Origin: Taklimakanibacter lacteus
GTDB taxonomy: Bacteria; Pseudomonadota; Alphaproteobacteria; Rhizobiales; Aestuariivirgaceae
NCBI GenBank assembly: GCA_003576695.1
Contig: QOZQ01000007.1
Coordinates: 197,277 to 261,276, forward strand
Reading direction: 5' to 3'
DNA: 64,000 nucleotides
The notes under the pieces were generated by a model, which saw only the letters and a program-made list of their open reading frames with translations, was not told the origin of the DNA and searched no databases. Positions within the stretch are counted from its first letter, which is position 1, and the number at the start of each line of letters is the position of its first letter. Position numbers and translations under genes: made by a program. This document shows positions 7,841 through 16,886 of this stretch, piece after piece.

Positions 7841-9379
7841 GTGCAGGACAAGGTTATCGTCACCCATCGCGCGGCTTTGACCGCCAAATATGGACAGGCC
7901 GGCATCAAGGCCATTCAGGCCGCGCTGGCGGCGCTGGTCGAGGCCGACAAGGAGCGCGGCCTCGCGGCGCGCATCGTCTATCTCGACGATGCGCCCGCGA
8001 TGAAGAAGCTGGGCGCGCCCACACTCGCCAATCACAAGGATCGGCGGGGCGCCAAGCAGGCCATCGACGGCGTCTACAAGTCGCTCAAGCCGGACTATCT
8101 CCTGATCGTCGGCGCCTCCGACGTCATCCCGCATCAGGACCTCACCAACCCCGCCTTCGAGGCCGGCGATGACGATGATGAATTTGCCTTTGGCGACATT
8201 CCCTATGCCTGTGACGAGCCCTATTCGCGCGACCCGGCAAAATTCGTAGGTCCCACCCGCGTGGTCGGGCGTTTGCCGGACCTGACCGGAGCCGGCGAGC
8301 CGTCGCATCTCATCGCCCTGCTCAAGACCGCGGCGCAATGGAAGAGCCGCAAGCTCAGCGACTACAAAGGCCATTTCGGATTGTCCGCCGCGGTGTGGCG
8401 AATCTCGACCGATCTGAGCCTCGATGCCATTTTCGGCCAGGCGAAGCCCGCCTTGCTCAGCCCGCCCAAGGGGCCGAGCTTCACGCCCAAGGCGCTGGGC
8501 GCGCTCATGCATTTTGTCAACTGCCACGGGGCCGTCGCCACGCCCGAATTCTATGGCCAGACCGGCGACAAATATCCGACCGCCCTGACCACCAAATCGC
8601 TCAAGGGCAAGATCAGGAATGGAACGGTGGCCTCGGTTGAATGCTGCTATGGTGCGGAGCTTTACAATTCCGTGCTTCCCGGCATCGACATCCCCATCTG
8701 CCAGACCTATCTGCGCCAGGGCGCCTATGGCTATCTCGGCAGCACGACGATCGCCTATGGCCCGGCGGACGAGAACGGCGCCGCCGATCTCATCTGCCAG
8801 TATTTCCTGCGCAACATCCTGGAGGGTGCTTCCATCGGGCGCGCCGCCTTGATGGCGCGGCAGCAAATCGTGGCCAAGGTCCAGCAGATGGACCCAATGG
8901 ATCTGAAGACCCTGGCGCAATTCTGCCTCTATGGAGATCCCAGCATCCATCCGATTCTCGAGGCGGTCAGCAAGGCCAAGCCTTCCCTCGCACATGCCGC
9001 CGAAACGAACCGCTTCCGCCGCAGCGAGATCCGCGCCAAGCTCAAGCAGACCGGCGACTTCCTGCAGGCCACCAAGCCCACCGCTTCGAAGCCCGAGGCG
9101 CGCCGGCGCCCCACCGCGAAAGAGAAGCCGGCACTGGCTAAGATCGCGGCGGCCGGCGGATTGAGCCGGAACCAGCCTTTCACGGCCTACAAGGTCAAAG
9201 GCTCTCCCCCGCCCCGGCTGGGCAAGAAGAGCGGCAAGAAGGCCGCACCGGCGCCGACCCGCTATTACCTGACCATTGGGCGGCCGCGCTCGAAGCGCAA
9301 GGACGGGCCCAAAATCGCCATCATCGCCAAGGAAGTTCAGGGGAGGATTGTCGATTACCGCATCTATCACCAGCGCTGA
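7841..9379 (+). CDS. Gingipain-like (C25/caspase-fold) cysteine protease with a basic tail
   Basis: 512-residue product. The core (about 75-365) reads like peptidase C25: DYLLIVGASDVIPHQD, then GRLPD, the catalytic dyad candidates His229 in VNCHGA and Cys268/Cys269 in VECCYG, and the GYLGSTTIAYGP plus RNILEG...GRAALMARQ helix typical of gingipain and caspase-like folds. The first 70 residues resemble a C25 N-subdomain. After DPSIHPI comes a Lys/Arg/Pro/Ala-rich linker (about 385-465) and a small C-terminal beta segment. No signal peptide, unlike secreted gingipains, so it is probably cytosolic. Start: AGGGAGG abuts the ATG at 7835 but is correctly spaced for GTG 7841, which I prefer. A regulated protease in a stress or defence role is inference. 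Confidence 0.82.
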   Translation: MQDKVIVTHRAALTAKYGQAGIKAIQAALAALVEADKERGLAARIVYLDDAPAMKKLGAPTLANHKDRRGAKQAIDGVYKSLKPDYLLIVGASDVIPHQDLTNPAFEAGDDDDEFAFGDIPYACDEPYSRDPAKFVGPTRVVGRLPDLTGAGEPSHLIALLKTAAQWKSRKLSDYKGHFGLSAAVWRISTDLSLDAIFGQAKPALLSPPKGPSFTPKALGALMHFVNCHGAVATPEFYGQTGDKYPTALTTKSLKGKIRNGTVASVECCYGAELYNSVLPGIDIPICQTYLRQGAYGYLGSTTIAYGPADENGAADLICQYFLRNILEGASIGRAALMARQQIVAKVQQMDPMDLKTLAQFCLYGDPSIHPILEAVSKAKPSLAHAAETNRFRRSEIRAKLKQTGDFLQATKPTASKPEARRRPTAKEKPALAKIAAAGGLSRNQPFTAYKVKGSPPPRLGKKSGKKAAPAPTRYYLTIGRPRSKRKDGPKIAIIAKEVQGRIVDYRIYHQR

Positions 9380-9385
9380 GATTTC

Positions 9386-9640
9386 ATGGATTCATCCGAT
9401 CCCGTCCCGATCAAGCGGTTGCGCGGCCAGGTGACGCGCGGGCCCTATGGCAAGGGCTCCAAGAGCGAAAGGGATGCGGTCTTCGTCGACACCGGCGCCA
9501 AGCGCTATATCCTGCGCCGCAAGGCGGGACCCGCCTTTGCCGACAAGCAGCTCGACAAATATGTCGGCCGGATGGTGATCTGCGACGGCTTCCTGATGGG
9601 CACGACCCTCCTCGCCGACACGATCGATATCGTCGATTAG
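9386..9640 (+). CDS. Small basic beta-rich protein, third gene of the cassette
   Basis: 84 residues, starting 6 bases after the protease stop. I do not recognise the family. The pattern IKRLRGQVTRGPYGKGSKSE, then short beta stretches (DAVFVD, KRYILRR, GRMVICDGFL, TLLADTIDIVD) suggests a single small barrel, possibly OB-like (inference). Spacing makes co-translation with the protease likely. Possible roles are a protease substrate, inhibitor or sensor module; nothing in the sequence decides between them. Confidence 0.75.
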   Translation: MDSSDPVPIKRLRGQVTRGPYGKGSKSERDAVFVDTGAKRYILRRKAGPAFADKQLDKYVGRMVICDGFLMGTTLLADTIDIVD

Positions 9641-9668
9641 CCAGCACAGGATGGCTTTGTAGGCGAAT

Positions 9669-9907
9669 TCTCCCTCCGCCGCCGACCTTGCTCCGCCGAA
9701 GCGAAGCCTCGGCTTCGCGAAGGCGAGAGGCGGGGAGGGTGGCGCGCGGAACGCGCGACGGGTGGGGTTTCTCCGCAAGGGAGATCTGTCAGGTAAAGTC
9801 GTTCGCAGCGATCAGGTTATTTGTTGAGCACTTGTCGGCTGAGACACCCCACCCGATCTCCGCTTCGCTCCGACCACCCTTCCCGCGCTTCGCGCGGCGG
9901 AGGGAGA
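9669..9907. repeat. Palindromic intergenic element (about 240 bp)
   Basis: The 349-base gap between the small cassette gene and the RpiR gene is filled by a nested palindrome. Outer arms TCTCCCTCCGCCGC (9669-9682) and GCGGCGGAGGGAGA (9894-9907) are perfect complements. Inner arms GGGTGGGGT (9760-9768) and ACCCCACCC (9846-9854) also pair, and GGGGAGGGTGG pairs imperfectly with CCACCCTTCCC. The middle holds a short AT-richer stretch. No reading frame of coding quality. It belongs to the same style of element as those near 15.1 and 60.5 kb. Confidence 0.75.
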
Positions 9908-9989
9908 TTACCTGCAAATTGACAGGGATCGGCGGTTGTGCAATCCGCAAAGTACAACAAACACCGCGCCGGGGATCAGGGGAAGCGTG

Positions 9990-10895
9990 ATGCGGGTTCG
10001 AGACATGCTGAGCCGGGACGGCCTCGCGCTGACGAAGTCGGAGGCGCGAATCGTGCAGATCCTGCTCACCGACTATCCGATATCGGGCCTCGGCACCGCG
10101 ACCAGCCTGGCGCGGCGTGCCGCCGTCAGCGATCCGACCGTCATCCGCCTGGTGACCAAGCTCGGCTTCAAGGGCTTTCCCGACTTCCAGGCGAAGCTGC
10201 TCGAGGATGTCGAAGCGGGCCTGCGCTCACCCCTGATGATGATGGAGGCCAAGCGGCCGACGGCGGCGCGGCGCAGCGTCGCCGAGGACTATTTGCGCTC
10301 CGTCACGCGCGTGATGCAGCAGGCGGCCGACATGACGGTTCCGCAGGCCTATGAGCGCAGCGCCGATCTCGTCCTCGACGCCAAGGGCCAGGTGCTGGTG
10401 CTGGGCGGCCGCTTCAGCCGGCATGTGGCGGGCATGCTCGCTTCCTATCTGGCGCAGATCCGCCCGCGCGTCACACCGCTCGGGCCGCTGTCGCCGGAAA
10501 GCTTCGACCGGCTCCTCGATCTCGGCCCGCGCGACGTGCTCATCGTCTTCGACTATCGCCGCTACCAGACCGATGTCATCCATTTCGCCGAACAGGCCGG
10601 CCGGCGCGGCGTCAGGCTGGTGCTGTTCACCGATCCCTGGCGCTCGCCTTTGGCGGAGAAGGCCGATGTGGTGATCGTCAGCCCGGTCGAGGCCAATTCG
10701 CCCTATGATTCGGTGGCCGCTCCGGTGGCGCAGATGGAAGCCCTGGTCACGCATATGCTGGCGCCGAAAACCCAGATCATGCATGCGCGCATGCAGCAAC
10801 TCGAAAAGATCCGGGAAGCCAACCATGTCACGATCGCCGAGGCGATGGAAAAAGTCCCGCTGCGCAAATCACCGGGAAAGAAGAAGCACCGCTAG
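9990..10895 (+). CDS. RpiR/MurR-family transcriptional regulator
   Basis: 301 residues: N-terminal HTH_6 domain (ALTKSEARIVQILL, then AAVSDPTVIRLVTKLGFKGFPDFQ as the recognition region, residues 1-78) and a SIS phosphosugar-binding domain (about 110-260, QVLVLGGRFSRHVAGML and DVLIVFDYRRYQTD). The ATG at 9990 follows AGGGGA at good spacing; an upstream in-frame start would run into the palindromic element. The dipeptide-type ATPase operon starts 110 bases downstream, making that operon and the convergent importer genes the likely targets. The SIS domain suggests a phosphorylated sugar or polyol ligand, consistent with the phosphodiesterases nearby. Confidence 0.93.
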   Translation: MRVRDMLSRDGLALTKSEARIVQILLTDYPISGLGTATSLARRAAVSDPTVIRLVTKLGFKGFPDFQAKLLEDVEAGLRSPLMMMEAKRPTAARRSVAEDYLRSVTRVMQQAADMTVPQAYERSADLVLDAKGQVLVLGGRFSRHVAGMLASYLAQIRPRVTPLGPLSPESFDRLLDLGPRDVLIVFDYRRYQTDVIHFAEQAGRRGVRLVLFTDPWRSPLAEKADVVIVSPVEANSPYDSVAAPVAQMEALVTHMLAPKTQIMHARMQQLEKIREANHVTIAEAMEKVPLRKSPGKKKHR

Positions 10896-10904
10896 GCGGA
10901 CGAT

Positions 10905-10931
10905 GAATTCAATATATATCGTACTGTACGA
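10905..10931. promoter_or_regulatory. AT-rich dyad before the ABC ATPase operon
   Basis: Between the RpiR gene and the first ATPase lies ATTCAATATATAT followed by the perfect 11-base palindrome CGTACTGTACG (10920-10930). It is the only strongly AT-rich patch in the gap. A promoter and RpiR-type operator for the ATPase operon is the simplest reading; not proven. Confidence 0.4.
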
Positions 10932-11005
10932 ATAACTACATTCCAGCCGGAACGGCGGGCGGCGTGTCATCAGACGGTCATCCGGGCCCTGTCTAATGCC
11001 GTCCG

Positions 11006-12058
11006 ATGCCCTATCCCCTCGACAGAAGCGTCGCCGCTTCAGTGCCCGTTCTCGCGCTCGAGAATTTCACTGTTTCCGTCAGGACTGGCGCCCATGCGCT
11101 GGCGATCGTCCAGGATCTCGATATTTCCATTGCCCGCGGCGAGACCCTCGGCATTGTCGGGGAATCGGGCTGCGGCAAGAGCATCACCTGGCTCGCCGCC
11201 TTGCGGCTTGCCGGCGACAAGGTCGCGACCTCGGGCCGCGTCCTTCTGCATGGGCAGGACATTACGCAGCTGAGCGAGCGCTCATTGGCGCGCATCCGCG
11301 GCGGGAAGATCGGCATGGTCTTCCAGGACCCGACCAGCTCGCTCGACCCGGTGCAGCGCATCGGCCGGCAGATCGGCGAATCGTTGAAACTGCATCAGGG
11401 CCTCAGCGGCTCAGCGGCGCGCGCCGAGGCCGAACGCCTGCTCGACCGCGTCGGCATTGCCGATGCGCAGGCCCGGCTCGACCAGTATCCGCATGAGCTC
11501 TCGGGCGGCATGAACCAGCGGGTCATGATCGCCATCGCGCTGGCCGGCCAGCCCGATATACTGGTGGCCGATGAGCCGACCACGGCGCTCGATGCCACCG
11601 TCCAGGCGCAGATCCTCGATCTCTTGCGCGACATTGGCCGCGATACCGGCATGGGCCTCGTGCTCATCAGCCACGATCTCGGCGTCATCGCCGATATGTG
11701 CGAGCGGGTCGCGGTCATGTATGCCGGACGGCTGGTTGAAACCGGACCGGCCACGGCGCTGCTGGCCATGCCGCGCCATCCCTATACAAGAGGCCTCATC
11801 GCCGCTTTGCCCGATCTCGAAGGTCCGCGCATGCGGCTCACGCCCATTCAAGGCACCGTCTCGGCGCCCGATGCCCTACCGCCAGGCTGCGCCTTCGCGC
11901 CCCGTTGCCTGATGGCCGGCGCAGCCTGCCGGCGCGCCATTCCGGCCCTCACACAAGTGAGCGATCTCGCCCATAGCGTCGCCTGCTTCCGCAATGACGC
12001 CTTCACCGCCACTGCCGTGGCTGAGCAGGCCCGGCAACTCTCGCGCATTCCCGCCTGA
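11006..12058 (+). CDS. Dipeptide/oligopeptide-type ABC importer ATPase (DppD/OppD-like)
   Basis: Energises uptake by the permease pair encoded on the other strand at 17.6-19.5 kb (inference from class match). Walker A GESGCGKS at 52-59, Q-loop in MVFQDPTSSLD, signature LSGGM at 165-169 and Walker B ILVADEP near 185-191. The C-terminal oligo_HPY extension carries the family's Cys cluster (PPGCAFAPRC, AACRR, VACF). The TGA overlaps the ATG of the next ATPase (TGATG), indicating translational coupling. Confidence 0.95.
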   Translation: MPYPLDRSVAASVPVLALENFTVSVRTGAHALAIVQDLDISIARGETLGIVGESGCGKSITWLAALRLAGDKVATSGRVLLHGQDITQLSERSLARIRGGKIGMVFQDPTSSLDPVQRIGRQIGESLKLHQGLSGSAARAEAERLLDRVGIADAQARLDQYPHELSGGMNQRVMIAIALAGQPDILVADEPTTALDATVQAQILDLLRDIGRDTGMGLVLISHDLGVIADMCERVAVMYAGRLVETGPATALLAMPRHPYTRGLIAALPDLEGPRMRLTPIQGTVSAPDALPPGCAFAPRCLMAGAACRRAIPALTQVSDLAHSVACFRNDAFTATAVAEQARQLSRIPA

Positions 12059-13032
12059 TGACGCTTCTCATCGTCGATAATATCGTCAAGCACTATGCCG
12101 CCGGTGAGCGCCGGATTCTGCAGGCCGTCAATGGCGTGAGTTTCACGCTCGCCGCCAACCGGACACTCGGCATCGTGGGCGAATCCGGCTGCGGCAAGTC
12201 GACCACGGCGAAGCTGGCGCTCGGCCTCGTTCCGGCAAGCTCGGGCCGTATCTCGTTCGCGGGCCGCGAGATATCGGCCCTTCGCGACGCGCGCTGGCGC
12301 AGCCTCAGGCGATCGATGCAGATGGTCTATCAGGACCCGCTCGCCGCGCTCGACCGCCGGCTCACCGTCGGCGAGCAGGTGATCGAGCCGCTGACTATCC
12401 ATCGGCTCGAAGCCAATCACGCGGCACGGCGCGAAAAGGCGCTCGCCCTCTTCGCTTCGGTTGGACTGAGATCCGATCTCTTCACGCGCTATCCGCATGA
12501 ATTGTCCGGCGGCCAGCGCCAGCGCGTGGTGCTGGCGCGCGCCCTCATTCTCGAGCCCCGGCTCCTCATCTGCGACGAGCCCATCTCGGCACTCGACGTG
12601 TCGGTCGGCGCGCAGGTGATCAACCTGCTGCAGGACCTCAAGGCGCAGACCGGCATGGCCTATCTCTTCATCAGCCATGACCTCAAGATGGTGCGCCAGA
12701 TCGCCGATGAGGTCGCCGTCATGTATCTCGGCCGCATCGTCGAGCAGGGCGAGAGCGAGGAAATCTTCCGCAATCCGGCGCATCCCTATACCGAGGCGCT
12801 GATTTCCGCCATTCCGAGCATCAGGCGGCGCAGCCGCGACCGCATCGTGCTGAAAGGCGACCCGCCCAACCCGGTCGATATGCCTGCGGGCTGCCCGTTC
12901 CATCCGCGCTGCCCGCGCGCCATCGCGCATTGCCGAAGCGAACGGCCCGCGCTACGGCAAGGTCCCGATGGGCGTCTCGTGGCCTGCCACCTGGCGCCGT
13001 CGGCCGGCCTGCTGCAGCGGCCGGCAGCGTAA
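12058..13032 (+). CDS. Dipeptide/oligopeptide-type ABC importer ATPase (DppF/OppF-like)
   Basis: Second ATPase of the pair, 324 residues. Walker A GESGCGKS at 41-48, YQDPLAALDRR Q-loop, LSGGQRQR signature and LLICDEP Walker B, then the oligo_HPY tail with Cys residues (AGCPFHPRCP, AHCRSE). It shares one base of overlap with the upstream ATPase and is followed after 29 bases by a phosphodiesterase-like gene. A heterodimeric ATPase is the norm for this importer class. Confidence 0.95.
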   Translation: MTLLIVDNIVKHYAAGERRILQAVNGVSFTLAANRTLGIVGESGCGKSTTAKLALGLVPASSGRISFAGREISALRDARWRSLRRSMQMVYQDPLAALDRRLTVGEQVIEPLTIHRLEANHAARREKALALFASVGLRSDLFTRYPHELSGGQRQRVVLARALILEPRLLICDEPISALDVSVGAQVINLLQDLKAQTGMAYLFISHDLKMVRQIADEVAVMYLGRIVEQGESEEIFRNPAHPYTEALISAIPSIRRRSRDRIVLKGDPPNPVDMPAGCPFHPRCPRAIAHCRSERPALRQGPDGRLVACHLAPSAGLLQRPAA

Positions 13033-13061
13033 ACACCATCCCCTCCGGAGCTCCTCCCGCC

Positions 13062-14534
13062 ATGACGCAGACCGCAAAGCCCCTTGCCGACAAAGTGATC
13101 GTCGCGGTGTTCGACGGGCTGAGGCCCGACATGGTGACGCCGGAGCTGACGCCCAACATCATGCGGCTGGTCCGGCGTGGCCGGTGGTTCCGTGAAGCGC
13201 GCAGCGTCTTCCCATCGGTGACGCGCGTCGCCACGAGCTCCATCGCCACCGGCGCCACGCCGGCGCGGCACGGCGTGGTCGGCAATGCCTTCTATCATCC
13301 GGCGGCTTTTTCCGATGCCGTTCTCATGACCAGCAGGATCGATCACATCCGCCAGGCCGAAGCCGTCAATGGCGGCCGCTTTGTCGCCGTCGACACATTC
13401 GGCGATGTGCTTGCGCAAACGGGAAAGAAACTGTGCGTCGTCCATACCGGCACCGCGGGCTCGGCCCATGTCATCAACCCGCGCGCCCGCGCCAATGGCC
13501 ACTGGACCTTCTCCATCCACGGGCCCGACGCGACGCAGACGCCTGAGGCCGTCACCACGGCGATCCCGCGCATCGGTCCCCTGCCGGAGAAGGAGCTGCC
13601 GCGCATCGGCGATGTCCGCTATGCCGGCCGGCTCATGACCGATCACGTCCTTGCCGAGCTCGATCCCGATGTCGCGCTTGTCTGGTTCAGCGAGCCCGAC
13701 ACCTCCTTTCACTACCGGGATATCGGCTCGGCCGATGCGAAGAAGGGCCTGGCCGAAGCCGATGCGGCCTTTGGCGGGATCCTCGACTGGGTCGAGGCGC
13801 AGCCTCATGCCGAGCGCATCGCCGTCATCGTCGCGTCCGATCACGGACAGATCTCGACCCGTGCCGCCCATCCGCTTTTCGACGATGCGCGCAAAGCCGG
13901 CTTCCCGATCGCCCTCAAGGACGGCTTCGCAGGCTCGACCTTCGTCGCCACCGGCGGCATCAGCGGCGAGATACGCCTGCTCCAGGGCGAGCGCGACAAT
14001 CTTGCCCGCATCGCCAACTGGCTGATGGAGCAGCCGGAGGTCGGCCATGTCTTCGCGCGCGGGCGCAACGAGGTCGAAGGTGAGATCGAGGGCACGCTTT
14101 CCTTCGATCTCGTCGGCAAGGCGCATGCCCGCCAGGCCGACCTGATGTTCGTGCTCAAGTCGGATCTGTCGCAGGACCGCTACGGCCTGCCCGGCCTCGG
14201 CCTGATGACGCCGGGCGACGTGCCGGTCGGCGGCGGCATGCATGGCGGGCTCAATCCGCATGAGCTCAATACGGTCCTGGTCCTGGGCCTCGGCGCAGAG
14301 GAGCAGCCCGGCCATATCGCCACCTCGCCCGTCGGCATCATCGACATCGCGCCCACCATCCTCGATCTCCTCGGCCTGCCGAAGGCAGCGACCATGCAGG
14401 GCCGCAGCCTGGCCCGTGCCGCCGGCGAAGATGCGCGCAAGGCACGCTTCTCGGCCGGCAGGAACGGCTTCGTCCAGCATGTCGACATCATCGAGCAGGA
14501 CGGCCGCCGTTTCATCCTCGGCGGTGGACAGTAA
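13062..14534 (+). CDS. Alkaline phosphatase superfamily phosphodiesterase (nucleotide pyrophosphatase-like)
   Basis: 490 residues, a type I phosphodiesterase/nucleotide pyrophosphatase relative. Metal ligand Asp18 in VAVFDGLRPDM, nucleophile candidate Thr54 in FPSVTRVATS, FSEPDTSFHYRD with further metal ligands, and ASDHGQ. The last part (MHGGLN, DIAPTILDLLGLP) is typical of the superfamily. No signal peptide, so it is probably cytosolic and acts on an imported substrate. CCGGAG lies upstream of the ATG at 13062; a longer frame would overlap the ATPase gene. With the glycerophosphodiester phosphodiesterase and importer nearby, a phosphodiester or phosphonate-ester substrate is likely (inference). 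Confidence 0.9.
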   Translation: MTQTAKPLADKVIVAVFDGLRPDMVTPELTPNIMRLVRRGRWFREARSVFPSVTRVATSSIATGATPARHGVVGNAFYHPAAFSDAVLMTSRIDHIRQAEAVNGGRFVAVDTFGDVLAQTGKKLCVVHTGTAGSAHVINPRARANGHWTFSIHGPDATQTPEAVTTAIPRIGPLPEKELPRIGDVRYAGRLMTDHVLAELDPDVALVWFSEPDTSFHYRDIGSADAKKGLAEADAAFGGILDWVEAQPHAERIAVIVASDHGQISTRAAHPLFDDARKAGFPIALKDGFAGSTFVATGGISGEIRLLQGERDNLARIANWLMEQPEVGHVFARGRNEVEGEIEGTLSFDLVGKAHARQADLMFVLKSDLSQDRYGLPGLGLMTPGDVPVGGGMHGGLNPHELNTVLVLGLGAEEQPGHIATSPVGIIDIAPTILDLLGLPKAATMQGRSLARAAGEDARKARFSAGRNGFVQHVDIIEQDGRRFILGGGQ

Positions 14535-14540
14535 GAGACT

Positions 14541-14933
14541 CTACGTCTCAAAGCGGCTCGTGGCGTCACGATCGCGGTCATATCGTCGTGTGATGGGAAA
14601 GGGCGGCAGCCAGGACTCGCGGCGGATGATCCAGCTTTCGTAGGTCGGTGTCAGCTGGTCGGGCGCATCCAGGGACCCCAGATTCACTTCGATTTCGTCT
14701 CCGGTGCGGGCGAACACCGACGAGCCGCAGCGCGGACAGAAGAACCGTCCGGCATAATCGCGTGTCTCGCCCTCGACCGTCACCGCATGCTCGGGGAAGA
14801 TCGCGGAAGCGTGAAAAAGCGCCCCGTGATGCTTGCGGCAGTCGAGACAGTGACAAAGGCCGACCCGGTAAGGGCGCCCCGACGCCACAAAGCGGACATT
14901 GCCGCAAAGGCAGCCGCCGGTGAACTGGTCCAT
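14541..14933 (-). CDS. GFA-family (CENP-V/GFA) zinc-binding protein
   Basis: 130 residues with the family zinc ligands: Cys8 and Cys10 in GGCLCGNV, Cys27, Cys29 and Cys32 in LCHCLDCRK, and Cys66 and Cys69 in FCPRCGSS. The family was named for the glutathione-dependent formaldehyde-activating enzyme, but many members have no shown activity, so function is open. GAGGAGG precedes the ATG at 14933. It converges on the phosphodiesterase gene, with only 6 bases between the two stops. Confidence 0.92.
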   Translation of the reverse strand: MDQFTGGCLCGNVRFVASGRPYRVGLCHCLDCRKHHGALFHASAIFPEHAVTVEGETRDYAGRFFCPRCGSSVFARTGDEIEVNLGSLDAPDQLTPTYESWIIRRESWLPPFPITRRYDRDRDATSRFET

Positions 14934-15051
14934 GCTGCGCCTCCTCTCAAACAAGGGAGAGGATTTCTTACGACGGACAGCACAGTCGCGGCAATTGCTA
15001 CCCCTGCGCAATCGCATACGGAATTTCGCGACGCAGGCAAGCCATCTCCGA

Positions 15052-15218
15052 TTTCCCCCTCGCCCGTTGCGAAGCAATGGGAGAGGGTGGCCGAAGGCCG
15101 GGTGAGGGCTCTTTGCCCGCAACATGCAGTGGCTTTTAAAGTCATGTACGCTTCGAGAAAGAGCCCTCATCCGCCCTATCGGGCACCTTCTCCCATCCTG
15201 CGGACGGGAGAAGGGGAA
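15052..15218. repeat. Palindromic intergenic element (about 170 bp)
   Basis: Lies in the 313-base gap between the GFA gene start and the binding-protein stop. GGGTGAGGGCTCTTT (15100-15114) pairs with AAAGAGCCCTCATCC (15158-15172) at 14 of 15 bases. Outer arms rich in CCCCTC/GAGGGG (15054 onward and up to 15217) pair imperfectly, with small hairpins such as CGTTGCGAAGCAATG. The rest of the gap (14934-15051) shows nothing recognisable. Same style as the elements near 9.8 and 60.5 kb. Confidence 0.7.
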
Positions 15219-15246
15219 CTAAAGAAGCATGAGCGCCAGATCGGGA

Positions 15247-16809
15247 TCAGGCCCGGCTGAAGGACAGATTGTCGGGCCGCAGGTCCATGAAATAGAACGT
15301 CGTCGGACGCCAGGCGATGGAGCGCTTGATGGCGTAGGACTCGCTCGGCTGGTAGAGGATGGTGGCCGGCGCCTCGTCTTCCCAGATATCGAGCATCTGG
15401 GTGAAGAGCGCCTTGCGCTTTTGGGGATCGGTCTCGGCTTCGAGCGCCCGCCCGGCGGTGTTGAAGGCTTCGGCCGATTTCCAGAAGCTCTGCGTCTGGA
15501 TCTCGCCCGCCGGGCCCCAGGCCACCCAGATGGCGCCCAGGGGATCGGGCAGGCGCGTCGAGTTCGACCAGTTGAATATCTGGGCGCCGGGCCCGCGCAG
15601 CTGCGTCGAGTTCTCGACCACCTGCAAAGCGGCGTTGACGCCGACGGCTTTCCACTGCTCGATCAGGATCTGCGCGGCTTCTACGGCATTGGTGTAGTAA
15701 TTCGCCATGGTGCGATAGACGATCGGCTCGCCCTTGTAGCCGGCCTCGGCCAGCAGCGCTTTGGCCTTTTCCGGATCATGGGCAAGCTTGCGGCCCTCGA
15801 CATACATCTGGCCATATTCGGGGAAGTTGTGGCTTGCCGGAACCACGGCCTTGCCCTGCCACAGGCTGTCGACCAGCTTCTGGCGGTCGATCGCCAGGCA
15901 CAGCGCCTGGCGGATGCGCTTGTCGGCCAGCACCGTGTCGCTCTCGTTGAAGGCGATGACATGGACATTGGCGAGCACCACGGTGCGCACATCGATGTCC
16001 TGATAGCCGGCAATGATCTCGGTCTGGTCCGGCGGCACATTGGTGATGAGATCGAAATCGCCGGCGACGAGGCCGGCGACACGGGCCGCCAGTTCGGGAA
16101 CCCGCTTGAAGGTCACGCGGCTCGCGGTCGGCTGGCCCATGAAATAGTCATTGAAGGCCTCGAGCACCGTCGCCTCGGAGGCGCTGTGCGAAACGACCTT
16201 GTAGGGTCCGGTGGCAACAGGCTTCTTGGAATAGGCCTCGAAGCCCATTTCCTCATAAGCACGCTTGTTGACGATCCAGGCGCACCACGAAGCCAGGCGC
16301 TGCTCCAGCAGCACGTCGGGCACGCGGGTGCGGAAGCGCACGGTGTAGCGGTCGATGGGTTCGCAGCCGGCAAGAATGCCGAAATAAGGCTTGCCGCCCG
16401 GGATCTGCGGCTTCTCACCCCACATGCGGCCTTCGCGGAAAGTATAGGCGACGTCATCGGAGGTCAGCTCGTCGCCATTGTGGAATTTCACCCCCTGGCG
16501 CAGCGTGACGATCAGCTCCTGCGGCGAAACCCGTTCCCACTTCACGGCGAGATGCGGCTTGAGACCCGAGCCCCCGCCATCGGCGGCGCCGAGGAAATCG
16601 CGCCGGATCAACGTGTCGAAGATCGAATAGGTCACGCGCGTGCCGACATTGGAGAGCTCTCGTGCTGGTTCCAGCGTCGCCGGCAGATCGGCCACCGCGA
16701 CCGTGAAGGCCGGATTGACGCCGCCGGCGGCGAAAGCCGGTATGGCGTGAAACGCTGCGGGCACCAGAAGCGTTGCTTCGAGAAAACGGCGGCGGGAGAG
16801 TGTGAGCAT
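15247..16809 (-). CDS. ABC transporter substrate-binding protein, family 5, Tat-exported
   Basis: 520-residue periplasmic binding protein of the peptide/nickel class. N-terminal SRRRFLEATLLVPAAF is a twin-arginine signal ending near AFAAGG. LRQGVKFHNGDELTSDDVAYTF is the SBP_bac_5 signature. It is the last gene of a minus-strand set (permease, permease, phosphodiesterase, binding protein) and supplies the ligand-binding part of the split importer. Ligand is unknown; a glycerophosphodiester or related compound is inferred from the neighbouring enzymes. Confidence 0.95.
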   Translation of the reverse strand: MLTLSRRRFLEATLLVPAAFHAIPAFAAGGVNPAFTVAVADLPATLEPARELSNVGTRVTYSIFDTLIRRDFLGAADGGGSGLKPHLAVKWERVSPQELIVTLRQGVKFHNGDELTSDDVAYTFREGRMWGEKPQIPGGKPYFGILAGCEPIDRYTVRFRTRVPDVLLEQRLASWCAWIVNKRAYEEMGFEAYSKKPVATGPYKVVSHSASEATVLEAFNDYFMGQPTASRVTFKRVPELAARVAGLVAGDFDLITNVPPDQTEIIAGYQDIDVRTVVLANVHVIAFNESDTVLADKRIRQALCLAIDRQKLVDSLWQGKAVVPASHNFPEYGQMYVEGRKLAHDPEKAKALLAEAGYKGEPIVYRTMANYYTNAVEAAQILIEQWKAVGVNAALQVVENSTQLRGPGAQIFNWSNSTRLPDPLGAIWVAWGPAGEIQTQSFWKSAEAFNTAGRALEAETDPQKRKALFTQMLDIWEDEAPATILYQPSESYAIKRSIAWRPTTFYFMDLRPDNLSFSRA

Positions 16810-16886
16810 GAGTGTTCCCCAAAGAGAGCGAGGGCCAGCATAAGTACCGACTCGTCGGAAGATCCCGATCTAACCGGGGCAATGTC

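Noticed and set aside
7778-9370. A long minus-strand open frame (530 codons) opposite the gingipain-like protease.
   Set aside because: Composition is Arg/Gly-rich with no family motif, and the plus-strand protein has clear catalytic residues and a ribosome site.
12786-14480. A 564-codon minus-strand open frame opposite the phosphodiesterase.
   Set aside because: It mirrors the real gene's codon pattern in a GC-rich genome and shows no domain; the plus-strand protein has intact phosphatase-superfamily motifs.
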